Assembly: GCA_947628655.1 (NCBI GenBank)
Contig: CANRAS010000001.1
Location: 62,001-126,000 of the forward strand
Length of the DNA stretch: 64,000 nucleotides
Reading direction: 5' to 3'
From: an uncultured Clostridia bacterium
GTDB taxonomy: Bacteria; Bacillota; Clostridia; Oscillospirales; Ruminococcaceae
Shown here: one piece after another, positions 49,191 to 57,908 of the stretch
Numbering within the stretch: the first letter of the stretch is position 1
Layout: each line of letters begins with the position of its first letter
Position numbers and translations under genes: made by a program
The notes under the pieces: model-generated
Told to the model about the DNA's origin: nothing
The model's input: only the letters and a program-made list of their open reading frames with translations
Database searches by the model: none

Positions 49191-50309
49191 ATGAAAAAGA
49201 TTGTTTCCATAATGCTTGCGGTGTGTGTGATTTTGCCGTTTCCGCGCGGTAAAGCCAAGGCGGCGGGGCTGTCTTTGTCCGCTAAAAGCGCGGTGCTTAT
49301 CGAGGCGGAAACGGGAACTGTGCTTTTCGCCAAAAACGCCGAAGAACAGCGCGCGATGGCGTCCACGACGAAAATAATGACGGCGATACTTACAATCGAG
49401 GCGGGCGATTTGGACAGAGAGTTCACGGTCGATACCTACGCGATAATGACCGAGGGAACGTCTATGGGTCTGCGCGAGGGCGACATCGTTTCGCGCCGCG
49501 ACTTGCTTTACGGGATACTTCTGCCGTCGGGAAACGACGCGGCAAACGCGGCGGCGGTTTCCGTGTCGGGGAGTATGACGGCGTTCGTGAAGAAAATGAA
49601 CGAAAAAGCCGAGGAGCTGGGACTTAAAAATACGCATTTCGTAACGCCGTCGGGTCTTGACGCCGACGGGCATTACACGACTGCGCTTGACCTCGCGAAC
49701 CTTACCGCTTACGCGATGAAAAACGAAATATTCCGCGAGGTGGTTGCCTGCAAGTCAAAGCAAGTCGAGTTCGGAAACCCGCCGTATAAGAGGACACTTT
49801 ACAATTCCAATAAAATGCTGTCGAAATACGACGGCGCAATCGGCGTAAAAACGGGCTTTACCGATAATGCGCGCAGGTGTCTTGTGTCTGCCGCGCAGCG
49901 CGGCGGGGTAACGCTTATCGCCGTTACGCTGAATGCGGGCGACGACTGGAACGACCATATAAAAATGCTTGATTACGGATTTTCGCAGGTAAGTTCCTAT
50001 CCGCTCCCGACAGAATGCGGAGCAGGGGTATCCGTAGCGGGAACGGGAAAGAAAATCGGCGTTTACGCCGAGGGCGCGTCGCTGTCGCTGAAACCCGAAC
50101 AGCGTCAGAAGTTAGTGCGGTATGTACTGCTCCCGAAATTCGTTTACGGCGAAGTAAAGCGCGGTGAAAAGCTGGGGGAGCTGTTGTTCCTGCTTGACGG
50201 AAAGCCCGTCAAAACCGTGCCTCTTCTTGCGTCGGAAAGCGCCGAGGCGGAAAATAAAGAACTTAACTTCTGGCAAAAACTGTTAAGTCGGTTTAACATC
50301 TATGTTTAA
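49191..50309 (+). CDS. dacB: D-alanyl-D-alanine carboxypeptidase (DacB/DacF-like)
   Basis: 372 residues from ATG 49191. Signal peptide of about 23 residues (IVSIMLAVCVILPF), then peptidase S11 motifs: STTK (about 58-61), SGN (about 113-115) and KTG (about 219-221), and a C-terminal beta domain. Neighbours scpAB, DUF2953, gerW and rluB match the Bacillus order in which dacB is the spore-cortex carboxypeptidase, so a sporulation role is inferred; the symbol rests on that context. Lacks a clear C-terminal membrane helix. Confidence 0.88.
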   Translation: MKKIVSIMLAVCVILPFPRGKAKAAGLSLSAKSAVLIEAETGTVLFAKNAEEQRAMASTTKIMTAILTIEAGDLDREFTVDTYAIMTEGTSMGLREGDIVSRRDLLYGILLPSGNDAANAAAVSVSGSMTAFVKKMNEKAEELGLKNTHFVTPSGLDADGHYTTALDLANLTAYAMKNEIFREVVACKSKQVEFGNPPYKRTLYNSNKMLSKYDGAIGVKTGFTDNARRCLVSAAQRGGVTLIAVTLNAGDDWNDHIKMLDYGFSQVSSYPLPTECGAGVSVAGTGKKIGVYAEGASLSLKPEQRQKLVRYVLLPKFVYGEVKRGEKLGELLFLLDGKPVKTVPLLASESAEAENKELNFWQKLLSRFNIYV

Positions 50310-50338
50310 CGCCCCGTAAAAAAGATTTGGAGAAAACA

Positions 50339-51082
50339 ATGGAAAAAGAACGGGTTCAGAAAATAATAGCCGAAAGCGGGCTGTGTTCCAGACGAAAAGC
50401 CGAAGAACTTATATCGGACGGCAAAGTCACGGTAAACGGCAGAACGTGTAACCTCGGCGATAAAGCCGACCCGCATTCGGACATAATATCCGTAGACGGA
50501 AAGAAAATAGCTCAGCCTCCGCGCGAAAAGCGTTATATAATGCTGAATAAACCGCGCGGTTACATAACGACTATGAGCGACGAACAGGGAAGAAAGACCG
50601 CCGTAGAACTCTTAGACGGCGTTGAAGAACGCGTTGTGCCTGTCGGCAGGCTCGACCGCAATTCCGAGGGACTTTTGCTGTTCACGAACGACGGAGAGTT
50701 TGCAAACGAGATAACTCACCCTTCCCGCCACGTCAGCAAAACATACCGTGTGACGATTGACGGCGCGGTGAGCGAGGAACAGCTTATGCAGTTATCATCG
50801 GGCGTGAAACTCGACGACGGCAAAACCACGTTCCCGTGTACCGTCGAGGTGATCTCGGAGGGCGCGGAGCGTACTGTTTTAAGAATAACGCTAAAACAGG
50901 GGCTTAACCGCCAGATACGCCGAATGTGTTCCGCTGTCGGTCTGGAAGTCGGCAGACTGCGCCGAACAGCAATAGGCGGTGTTAAGCTGGGTATGCTCAA
51001 ACCGGGAGAGTGGCGCGACCTTACGAAAGCGGAACTGCGTATGCTGCGAAACGCCGTAGGAAAACCCGATACAAGGCGGTGA
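50339..51082 (+). CDS. rluB: 23S rRNA pseudouridine synthase (RsuA/RluB family)
   Basis: 247 residues from ATG 50339 (TTTGGAGAAAACA upstream). An S4 RNA-binding domain (ERVQKIIAESGLCSRRKAEELI) is followed by the synthase domain with YIMLNKPRGYITTMSDE, the catalytic-Asp motif VGRLDRNSEGLLLFTNDGE, and LKQGLNRQIRRMCSAVG. RluB forms pseudouridine 2605 in 23S rRNA. Usual neighbour of scpB and dacB. Confidence 0.93.
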   Translation: MEKERVQKIIAESGLCSRRKAEELISDGKVTVNGRTCNLGDKADPHSDIISVDGKKIAQPPREKRYIMLNKPRGYITTMSDEQGRKTAVELLDGVEERVVPVGRLDRNSEGLLLFTNDGEFANEITHPSRHVSKTYRVTIDGAVSEEQLMQLSSGVKLDDGKTTFPCTVEVISEGAERTVLRITLKQGLNRQIRRMCSAVGLEVGRLRRTAIGGVKLGMLKPGEWRDLTKAELRMLRNAVGKPDTRR

Positions 51083-51086
51083 TATT

Positions 51087-51407
51087 TTGATAGAAATTTT
51101 ACAGAATAAAGAAAATCTTGATAAGATAGAGTTCAACGCCCGCGACGGCGAGGAAACGCTCGGCAGGACGGCGGGCGTTCTGGAGGGCGATACGTTCGTT
51201 CTCGACGAGCTTTCGTGCGAGGAGTTCTTCACCGACGGCTTAGTCCGCGCGATACTGAACCTTATGACGCTCCACGGAATAGACAAGGCGCGTTTCGATT
51301 TGCCCGAAGAACAGTTGGAACAGCTTAGAAAACTCCGCTTTATCGGCGATAAGCCCGAAATTTCAAGCATCGCGGAGTTTTTCGACAAAGGGTGCTGTAA
51401 ACAGTAA
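51087..51407 (+). CDS. Small soluble hypothetical protein
   Basis: 106 residues from TTG 51087 (AAGGCGGTGATATT upstream), four bases after rluB, so co-transcribed. The order is strand-rich at the start (IEFNARDGEETLGRTAGVLEGDTFVLDEL) then helical (FFTDGLVRAILNLMTLHGID), which suggests a small N-acetyltransferase-like half fold, but no CoA-loop motif is seen. Ends FFDKGCCKQ. Family not recognised. Confidence 0.6.
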   Translation: MIEILQNKENLDKIEFNARDGEETLGRTAGVLEGDTFVLDELSCEEFFTDGLVRAILNLMTLHGIDKARFDLPEEQLEQLRKLRFIGDKPEISSIAEFFDKGCCKQ

Positions 51408-51420
51408 TTAAAAGGCTTTA

Positions 51421-51450
51421 GTTCTCCCGTCAAAAGCGGGGGAATTTAAT
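51421..51450 (+). terminator. Probable intrinsic terminator
   Basis: Stem TTCTCCCG / CGGGGGAA (51421-51428, 51437-51445, one wobble) followed by TTTAATTTTG. Confidence 0.55.
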
Positions 51451-51525
51451 TTTGTGGATAATCACCAAAAATGTTGAATTATTTTATATTAAAACGTAAA
51501 AAATCAAAATATGATAAAATTCCCC

Positions 51526-51554
51526 TTGTTATTTTCTTCATATTGTAGTATAAT
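51526..51554 (+). promoter_or_regulatory. Sigma-A promoter for the carboxyltransferase operon
   Basis: TTGTTA (51526-51531), 17-base spacer, TATAAT (51549-51554). Confidence 0.65.
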
Positions 51555-51615
51555 TATTGTGGATTATTTTTTGGCGTAATTCGCCATACATATTTAATAA
51601 TATGGAGGAAATAAA

Positions 51616-52941
51616 ATGGCATTTACGAAAACACTTGCTGAAATGGAACAAAGCGTTCCCGACAGCGGCGCGAGAAAAAGAATAGCCGCGTTTCTGGACG
51701 AGAACAGCTTTGTCGAGGCGGATAAGTTTCTGTCCGCAGAGGGCGAACAAAGTTCTGTCGTTGTCGGCAGCGGTACTGTTGAGGGAATAAGCGTATTTGT
51801 GTTCGCGCAGGATACCGAAGTGCGCGGCGGCGCTGTTGACAAGTACGCCGCAATGAAATTAAAGCGCACATACGAGCACGCGGCAAAGGCGGGCGCGCCT
51901 GTAGTCGGATTTTACGATTCCAAGGGCGGAGATATTGCCGAGGGCGCGGGCGTTCTCGCAGACTATGCCGAGATAATCGCCTCGTCCGCTAAACTTTCGG
52001 GAGTAGTTCCGCAGATAGCGGTAATTACGGGCGTATGCGCAGGGTGCGCCGCTATGCTCGCCGCGACCGCCGATATTGTAATAGCGACCGAAAAGAGCGA
52101 ACTGTTCTTAACAGCGCCGTTCAATAACGCGGACGGGAAACTCGCGGGCGCGGGAACAGCCGAAAACGCGGCGAAGTCGGGCGTGTGCCAGATAGTCGCA
52201 AAGGACGGCGACGACGCGGTGAAGAAAGCGAAAATGCTCCTCGCTATGCTCCCCGCGAACAATCTCAGCGCACCGTATTGCCTGATAGACGCAGAGCCGT
52301 CCGACGGCGTTATTTCCGCAGGCTTGAAAGGTATGGAACTTGTAAAAGCGTTTGCCGATAAGGGCTTGGCGGTGGAATTGGGCGAAAAGTTCGGGAGCGC
52401 GGCAGTCACCGCTCTCGCTCCGATAAACGCGACCACAACCGCTTTCGTGACGACCGACAAGGCGGAAAAGCTCACAGCGGACGACTGCGCGAAAATAGCG
52501 CGCTTTGTAGAGTTCGCGGACGCATTCTCGCTCCCTGTAGTGACGGTTATCAACACAGAGGGCTTTGCTGGCAGCAGCGCGGCGGAACTCGCGGGCAGTA
52601 TCAGAACCTGCGCACGGTTAGCGCAAGTCTACGCAAACGCTACGACCGTTAAGATAAACCTTATCACGGGCAAGGCTGTCGGCGCGGCGGCGGTATCATT
52701 CGCGGGCGCAGATGTAACAATCGCTTACGAGAACGCGTTTATCTCTCCGATGAACGAGCAGGCGATAGCAACATTCGCAGGCGATGTCGATACTTCCGTA
52801 TTCGCGGCGGCGTCGGCGGGATTTGCCGACGCGGTTATCAGCGCGGAGAACGCATATACAGAGGTTTTTAATAACATTCTGATTTATCAGAACAAGCGCG
52901 TACAGCGTCTGCCGAGAAAACACGCGAATTTTTCGCTGTAA
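51616..52941 (+). CDS. Acyl-CoA carboxyltransferase subunit (PccB/MmdA/12S-like)
   Basis: 441 residues, crotonase-like carboxyltransferase, shorter than the usual 510. N-terminal half: VRGGAVDKYAAMKLKRTYE, GAPVVGFYDSKGGDIAEGAGVLADYAEI, GVVPQIAVITGVCAGCAAM (first oxyanion region). C-terminal half: PVVTVINTEGFAGSSAAELAG, ATTVKINLITGKAVGAAAVSFAGAD (second). ATG 51616 follows TATGGAGGAAATAAA. With the biotin carrier and OadA-like gene that follow, it forms the three-part set of transcarboxylase (12S, 1.3S, 5S) or a decarboxylase; the CoA substrate is not determined. Confidence 0.82.
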   Translation: MAFTKTLAEMEQSVPDSGARKRIAAFLDENSFVEADKFLSAEGEQSSVVVGSGTVEGISVFVFAQDTEVRGGAVDKYAAMKLKRTYEHAAKAGAPVVGFYDSKGGDIAEGAGVLADYAEIIASSAKLSGVVPQIAVITGVCAGCAAMLAATADIVIATEKSELFLTAPFNNADGKLAGAGTAENAAKSGVCQIVAKDGDDAVKKAKMLLAMLPANNLSAPYCLIDAEPSDGVISAGLKGMELVKAFADKGLAVELGEKFGSAAVTALAPINATTTAFVTTDKAEKLTADDCAKIARFVEFADAFSLPVVTVINTEGFAGSSAAELAGSIRTCARLAQVYANATTVKINLITGKAVGAAAVSFAGADVTIAYENAFISPMNEQAIATFAGDVDTSVFAAASAGFADAVISAENAYTEVFNNILIYQNKRVQRLPRKHANFSL

Positions 52942-52978
52942 AAATCAGATTATTTTTAAATTAAGTGAGGTAGAATAT

Positions 52979-53332
52979 ATGAAGAATTACATTATTACCG
53001 TAAACGGCACAGCCTATGATGTAACCGTAGAGGAAAACAACGGCGCGTCCGCTCCCGTAACTCCGAAATCCGCGCCCGCAGCGCCGAAAGCCGCTCCGAA
53101 AGCCGCGGCGCCCGCAGGCGGTACGCCTATCACAGCGCCGATGAGAGGTACTGTAGTAGATGTTAAAGTAAAGGTCGGAGATAAGGTGACGAACGGCACC
53201 GTTGTCGCTGTTCTTGAGGCTATGAAAATGGAAAACGACATCGTATCCGACAGGGACGGCGTTGTAGCGTCCATTTGCGTAAACAAGGGCGAGGCTGTAG
53301 AAACAGGCGCACCCGTTGTTACTCTTAATTAA
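52979..53332 (+). CDS. Biotin carboxyl carrier protein (1.3S-type)
   Basis: 117 residues. A short N-terminal strand region (KNYIITVNGTAYDVTVEENN), an Ala/Pro linker (about 25-45), then the biotinyl domain with GTPITAPMRGTVVDVKVKVGD and the biotinylation site EAMKMEND (Lys about 82). Carries carboxyl groups between the two transferase subunits encoded on either side. ATG 52979 follows AAGTGAGGTAGAATAT; the next gene starts 17 bases after the stop. Confidence 0.93.
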   Translation: MKNYIITVNGTAYDVTVEENNGASAPVTPKSAPAAPKAAPKAAAPAGGTPITAPMRGTVVDVKVKVGDKVTNGTVVAVLEAMKMENDIVSDRDGVVASICVNKGEAVETGAPVVTLN

Positions 53333-53349
53333 TTTTAAGGAGAACCGAT

Positions 53350-54753
53350 ATGGCTAAGTTGAAAATCACCGAAACCGTTCTCCGTGACGCACATCAGAGT
53401 TTGCTTGCCACGAGAATGAGTATGGACGATATGCGTCCAATTCTTTCCACGATTGATAAAATGGGATTTTATTCCGCCGAGTGCTGGGGCGGCGCAACGT
53501 TCGATTCGTGCATTCGCTTTCTGGACGAGGACCCGTGGGAGCGCCTGCGCACTATCCGCAAGGAAATGCCGAACACGAAACTTCAAATGCTGTTCAGAGG
53601 ACAGAATATGCTCGGCTACCGCCACTACGCAGATGACGTCGTAGAGTATTTCGTGCAGAAATCCATAGCGAACGGCATTGACATCATCAGAATATTCGAC
53701 GCGCTCAACGACATCCGCAACCTTGAAACCGCGATAAAAGCCGCGAAGAAAGAACAGGGTCACGCGCAGGTCGCAATTTCCTACACGACGGGCGATGTTT
53801 TCACACACGAGTATTATGTGAATTACGCAAAGCAGATCGAAAGCGCGGGCGCGGATTCGATTTGTATAAAGGATATGGCCGCGCTCCTCACGCCGTATGA
53901 GGCTGAAAGCCTTGTAAGAGAACTTAAAGCCGCCGTGAAAGTCCCCATTCAGCTCCACACGCACTATACGTCGGGACTTGCCTCGATGTGCATTATCAAG
54001 GCTGTCGAGGCGGGCGCTGACGCTGTTGACACCGCGCTTTCTCCGCTCGCACTAGGCACTTCCCACGCGCCGACCGAATCTATAGTCGCCGCGTTTATGG
54101 GAACGGAATACGACACGGGCATAGACCTCGCCGCGCTCGGCGAACTGCGCGAATACTTTATGGGACTTCGCAAGAAGTACATCGACAGCGGACTTTTAGA
54201 CCCGACAATGCTTGCGACGAACACAAAAGCGCTCCTCTATCAAGTACCAGGCGGTATGCTCTCGAACCTGCTTTCTCAGCTTAAACAGGCGGGCAAAGCA
54301 GATAAACTCGACGATGTTCTCGCGGAAGTTCCGCGCGTCCGCAAAGACAGCGGTTTCCCGCCACTTGTAACGCCCACTTCTCAGATAGTAGGCACGCAGG
54401 CGGTGTTCAACGTGATTACGGGCGAACGCTACAAGACCGTCACAAAGGAGTTCAAGGGGCTTGTTAAGGGCGAGTACGGCAAAACGCCCGTCGAGATAGA
54501 CCCTGAATTTCAGAAGAAGATAATCGGCGCGGAAGAACCGATAAACTGCCGTCCCGCCGATTTGCTCGAACCCGAATTTGAAAAGATGAAACAGGAAACA
54601 TCGGCGTATGTAAACGACCCGTCGGTCGAGGATATTCTCACTTACGCGATGTTCCCGAAAGTCGCGCCGAACTTTTTTGAAAAGCGCCGCGACAGGGAAG
54701 TCGGCATTGACGCCGTACACGCAGATAAGGCGAATAAAGTACACCCCGTTTGA
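53350..54753 (+). CDS. oadA: Pyruvate/oxaloacetate carboxyltransferase (OadA/5S-like)
   Basis: 467 residues: TIM-barrel carboxyltransferase with ETVLRDAHQSLLATRM (the metal Asp), ECWGGATFD, LFRGQNMLGYRHY, ICIKDMAALLTP (the carbamylated-type Lys) and QLHTHYTSGLA (metal His pair), then the PYC_OADA conserved domain (PPLVTPTSQIVGTQAVFNV). No biotin domain is attached; the separate carrier upstream supplies it. It moves carboxyl between pyruvate/oxaloacetate and biotin. No membrane OadB-type beta subunit lies in the window. ATG 53350 follows TTTTAAGGAGAACCGAT. Confidence 0.92.
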   Translation: MAKLKITETVLRDAHQSLLATRMSMDDMRPILSTIDKMGFYSAECWGGATFDSCIRFLDEDPWERLRTIRKEMPNTKLQMLFRGQNMLGYRHYADDVVEYFVQKSIANGIDIIRIFDALNDIRNLETAIKAAKKEQGHAQVAISYTTGDVFTHEYYVNYAKQIESAGADSICIKDMAALLTPYEAESLVRELKAAVKVPIQLHTHYTSGLASMCIIKAVEAGADAVDTALSPLALGTSHAPTESIVAAFMGTEYDTGIDLAALGELREYFMGLRKKYIDSGLLDPTMLATNTKALLYQVPGGMLSNLLSQLKQAGKADKLDDVLAEVPRVRKDSGFPPLVTPTSQIVGTQAVFNVITGERYKTVTKEFKGLVKGEYGKTPVEIDPEFQKKIIGAEEPINCRPADLLEPEFEKMKQETSAYVNDPSVEDILTYAMFPKVAPNFFEKRRDREVGIDAVHADKANKVHPV

Positions 54754-54765
54754 TTAAAACGCGCG

Positions 54766-54795
54766 TTCCCGCTTGCAATAAGCGGGAATTTCGCG
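54766..54795 (+). terminator. Hairpin after oadA, probable terminator
   Basis: Nine-pair stem TTCCCGCTT / AAGCGGGAA (54766-54774, 54780-54788), followed by a short T-rich but interrupted tract. Confidence 0.6.
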
Positions 54796-55028
54796 TTGCA
54801 GAGCGGATTTTCGGTTTGATTACAAAAATCGGCACGAAAATTTTGGCATTTTGCACAAAGAAAAGTTACAAAATTGTTACATTAGACGAGAATTTCAGCT
54901 TAAAAAATTGGGTAAAATAAACGATTGACAGAAAAGCCCATTCTAAAGCGGAAAATCTGACAAACGAGCATTAAATTTCATTTAAGTAATTAGGTTACAA
55001 TTCCGTCAAAATAAACAAAATAAGCCGT

Positions 55029-55044
55029 TTGTAAACGTTTACGC
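55029..55044 (+). promoter_or_regulatory. cre-like / LacI-family operator
   Basis: A perfect palindrome GTAAACGTTTAC (55031-55042) within TTGTAAACGTTTACGC, one base off the CcpA cre consensus (WTGNAANCGNWNNCW). It lies 34 bases upstream of the -35 box of the sugar transporter promoter, so a CcpA or a local LacI-family regulator may act there. The rest of 54796-55076 is AT-rich with no gene seen. Confidence 0.6.
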
Positions 55045-55076
55045 GCTTGAATATGAAAAAAAATTGAAAAAAACAC

Positions 55077-55105
55077 TTGCAAACTTTGAAAATTTGTGTT
55101 AAAAT
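55077..55105 (+). promoter_or_regulatory. Sigma-A promoter for the sugar ABC operon
   Basis: TTGCAA (55077-55082), 17-base spacer, TAAAAT (55100-55105), with a 127-base leader to the binding-protein gene. Confidence 0.7.
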
Positions 55106-55232
55106 AACAATGAAATCGAGAGCAGATGTTACATAAAACTAATATCATCTCGACAAACTATTATCAACAGTTCCAAAGCTCCCGTTGGGGGAGACTTACG
55201 AACTAAACATTATTTTTAGGGAGGAATTACCT

Positions 55233-56765
55233 ATGAAGAAGAGAGTTTTAGCAGCTGCATTGGCTGCGGCTACTGTTCTGTCTTTGGCAGGCTGTAACCA
55301 GGGCGGCAGCTCTAGCGGCGCATCGAACACCAGCAGCGGTTCGAGCGCAGCTAACAGCGGTGCTACAAGCGGCGAAAGCAGCGGCGCAACAAGCAGCGAG
55401 TCTCCTGCAAACCCCGATGAGCTGACAGACGAGGATGAAACACTCAGCCTGCTGTCTTGGTCCGGTAACGAGGATATGCAGTTGATGATCGATTTCTACT
55501 GCGAGAAGACAGGCTTTGACAAGAACAAGATCAAGGTTGTTACTCAGGGTGACTCCGGCGGAGCTGCTAAGGAAGCTTACCAGAACTACCTCAAGGGTAC
55601 AGGCGACGCTGACATCCTTTACTGCGACGCTGGTTGGGCTCAGCTCTATGAGAACAACAACGCAGCAATGGTTGCTAACGTTGGCGGCGACCTCGTAATG
55701 CCGCTTTCTGAACTCGGCATCACAAAGGATCAGCAGCCTAACGCTTATCCTTACACTCTGCAGGTTGGTACAAACGCTAAGGGCGAGTTCGTAGGCGCAA
55801 CATGGCAGGCAACACCCGGCTGCTTTGTATACAATGCAAAGCTTGCTAAGCAGTATCTCGATGTAGAGACACCCGAAGATATGCAGGCATTGGTTAAGGA
55901 CTGGGATACTTTCGAGCAGACAGCTGCTAAGCTGAAGGAAGCTTCCAATGGCGCTGTAAAGATGGTATGTACAGAAGCTGGTCTGTGGCAGGTTAAGCAG
56001 TGCGATAAGAAGGACAAGTGGGTTAAGGACGATGTATTCGCATTCACAGGCGAGGCTGAATCTTTCATCGACTTCGCTAAGAAGTACACCGATGAGGGTT
56101 ATGTAGACGCTAACATCGGCACATGGTGCACAGCTTGGTGGAACACTCTTAATGATGGTTCTGCTCTTGGTGAGTTCATTCCTACTTGGGGTCTGAAGGG
56201 TACTTCCGGTTCTATGCTGTTCAACTTCGCAGCAGGTGCGCAGGATGTTCCGAAGGTAGACGATGATGGCAATCCCGTACTCGATGATGACGGCAACCAG
56301 GTTATGGAATCCGTTGTTAATGATTCTGCAGCAACAGACCTCTTCTCTGCTTGCGCAGGTCCTCAGAGCTGGTACTGGGGCGGCACATATATGTGCGTAG
56401 CTGCTAAGTGCAACACCAAGAAGACAGCTGCTGACTGGATCAAGTTCTTTACTCAGAACGAGGACGCTATGAAGGAATACGCTCAGAAGAACGGTGACTT
56501 CATGAACAGCACAAAGGCTATGGAAGGCGTAACGTACAAGAACCCTGTTCTTATTGACGGTCAGGATCAGTTCGCTATCCTTTTCAACGAGGCTAAGAAG
56601 ATCAACATGGGCGACACAATCACCATGTACGATGCAGACATCAACGATAAGTTCAATGCACAGGTTGCTGACTACTGCAAGGGCACAGTAAGCAAGGATG
56701 ACATTCTTCCTAACACGAAGACTGAAGTTATCAAGCTGTTCCCCGGTCTCACAGCTACTGAATAA
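55233..56765 (+). CDS. Carbohydrate ABC transporter substrate-binding lipoprotein
   Basis: 510 residues from ATG 55233 (TAGGGAGGAATTACCT upstream). Lipoprotein signal KKRVLAAALAAATVLSLAGC, then a Ser/Gly/Ala-rich linker to about residue 65. Family-1 binding-protein fold follows: TLSLLSWSGNEDMQLMID, DADILYCDAGWAQLYENN, GATWQATPGCFVYNAKLAKQ, and AADWIKFFTQNEDAMKEYA. Codon use differs sharply from its neighbours (GCT, AAG, GGC, CTC and AAC preferred), as for a very highly expressed gene. A terminator at 56826 separates it from the permeases, which would give more binding protein than permease. Confidence 0.92.
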   Translation: MKKRVLAAALAAATVLSLAGCNQGGSSSGASNTSSGSSAANSGATSGESSGATSSESPANPDELTDEDETLSLLSWSGNEDMQLMIDFYCEKTGFDKNKIKVVTQGDSGGAAKEAYQNYLKGTGDADILYCDAGWAQLYENNNAAMVANVGGDLVMPLSELGITKDQQPNAYPYTLQVGTNAKGEFVGATWQATPGCFVYNAKLAKQYLDVETPEDMQALVKDWDTFEQTAAKLKEASNGAVKMVCTEAGLWQVKQCDKKDKWVKDDVFAFTGEAESFIDFAKKYTDEGYVDANIGTWCTAWWNTLNDGSALGEFIPTWGLKGTSGSMLFNFAAGAQDVPKVDDDGNPVLDDDGNQVMESVVNDSAATDLFSACAGPQSWYWGGTYMCVAAKCNTKKTAADWIKFFTQNEDAMKEYAQKNGDFMNSTKAMEGVTYKNPVLIDGQDQFAILFNEAKKINMGDTITMYDADINDKFNAQVADYCKGTVSKDDILPNTKTEVIKLFPGLTATE

Positions 56766-56825
56766 TCAGAAGTTGGATTTGGCATATACCGTTTCTTGAT
56801 TGAGAGATGAGTATATTATGAGCAT

Positions 56826-56867
56826 GTTCGTATAACCGTAAGGTTATACGAACAAGCTCTATTTTTT
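56826..56867 (+). terminator. Partial terminator between binding protein and permeases
   Basis: Twelve-pair stem GTTCGTATAACC / GGTTATACGAAC (56826-56837, 56842-56853) with loop GTAA and TTTTTT at 56862-56867. Inside an operon it would act as an attenuator that lowers permease expression. Confidence 0.85.
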
Positions 56868-56921
56868 AATCTGACGATTTTGTCGTTTGATTACTTAAAT
56901 ACAAATGGGAGAGGTGATCTT

Positions 56922-57896
56922 ATGGCAGGTAGTGGCACTAAGAGTCACAAACTTGTAAGCTATGCGAAATACGGTTATATGTTCATATTGCCGTTCTTTA
57001 TCGTATACGGTTTCTTTATGGTATGGCCGTTTATCAATACTTTTTTGCTTAGCTTAAAAGGAAACAGTAACAACCCTACAGATTGGGTTGGTTTTCAAAA
57101 TTACAAATGGCTGCTCTTTGGCGACGCTGAAAAGGGAAGATTTTCCGCAGGTTCCGTCGCTCAAAAAGCATTTTGGTCAGACTTCGGCACAACGCTTATC
57201 CTTTGGATAGGTAACTTTATTGTACAGATAGTTCTGTCTTTGCTTTTGGCTGTATGGTTCTCCGATGCGAGAATTAAGATAAAAGGCACAGGTTTCTTTA
57301 AAGTAGTAATGTATCTTCCGAATATCATCATGGCGGCGTCCGTTGCGGCAATGTTCCTGATGTTCTTCGACAGTAACAAATACGGTATTGTAAACTCTCT
57401 TGCACTCAATATGGGCTGGTTTACAGACCCGTATCCGTTCTTGGATAACAAGTGGGTAATACGAATAATTGTTATGCTGATTCAAGCATGGCTATGGTTC
57501 GGTAATACGATGTTGCTTTTGTTGTCGGGTATTTTCGGTATTGATCCCTCGATTTACGAAGCTGCGTCAATCGACGGTGCGAGCGGCTCGACTACATTCT
57601 TCAAAATCACAATGCCGATTTTGAAACCGATTTTTATCTATGTAGTCATTACGTCCCTTATCGGTGGTTTGCAGATGTTCGATATTCCGTATCTGATGCA
57701 CACCGGCGCGACCTACAACAAGTACCTTGAAACAGCGGCAATCTATATTTATCAGAACTTCCACGCGTCTATGCCGAACTACGGATTTTCTGCTGCCGCG
57801 TCTATGATTATGTTTGTAATCACGCTTGCTCTTGGCTTTGTTGTAAACCGTTTCAACACGGATTCAACCGCGCCCAAGAAGAAGAAAAAGGCATAA
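56922..57896 (+). CDS. Carbohydrate ABC transporter permease (MalF-like)
   Basis: 324 residues from ATG 56922 (GGGAGAGGTGATCTT upstream). Six membrane helices and the binding-protein-dependent permease motif EAASIDGASGSTTFFKITMPILKP (EAAxxDGA...P, about 235) that docks the ATPase. The start YGYMFILPFFIVYGFFMVWPFI is typical of the MalF/UgpA group. Partner permease 12 bases downstream; the shared ATPase is not encoded here. Confidence 0.93.
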   Translation: MAGSGTKSHKLVSYAKYGYMFILPFFIVYGFFMVWPFINTFLLSLKGNSNNPTDWVGFQNYKWLLFGDAEKGRFSAGSVAQKAFWSDFGTTLILWIGNFIVQIVLSLLLAVWFSDARIKIKGTGFFKVVMYLPNIIMAASVAAMFLMFFDSNKYGIVNSLALNMGWFTDPYPFLDNKWVIRIIVMLIQAWLWFGNTMLLLLSGIFGIDPSIYEAASIDGASGSTTFFKITMPILKPIFIYVVITSLIGGLQMFDIPYLMHTGATYNKYLETAAIYIYQNFHASMPNYGFSAAASMIMFVITLALGFVVNRFNTDSTAPKKKKKA

Positions 57897-57908
57897 GGGG
57901 GTACGAAT

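Noticed and set aside
51616..54753. Sodium-pumping oxaloacetate or methylmalonyl-CoA decarboxylase
   Set aside because: No membrane beta subunit in the operon; the three genes better match a soluble transcarboxylase set, though this is not settled.
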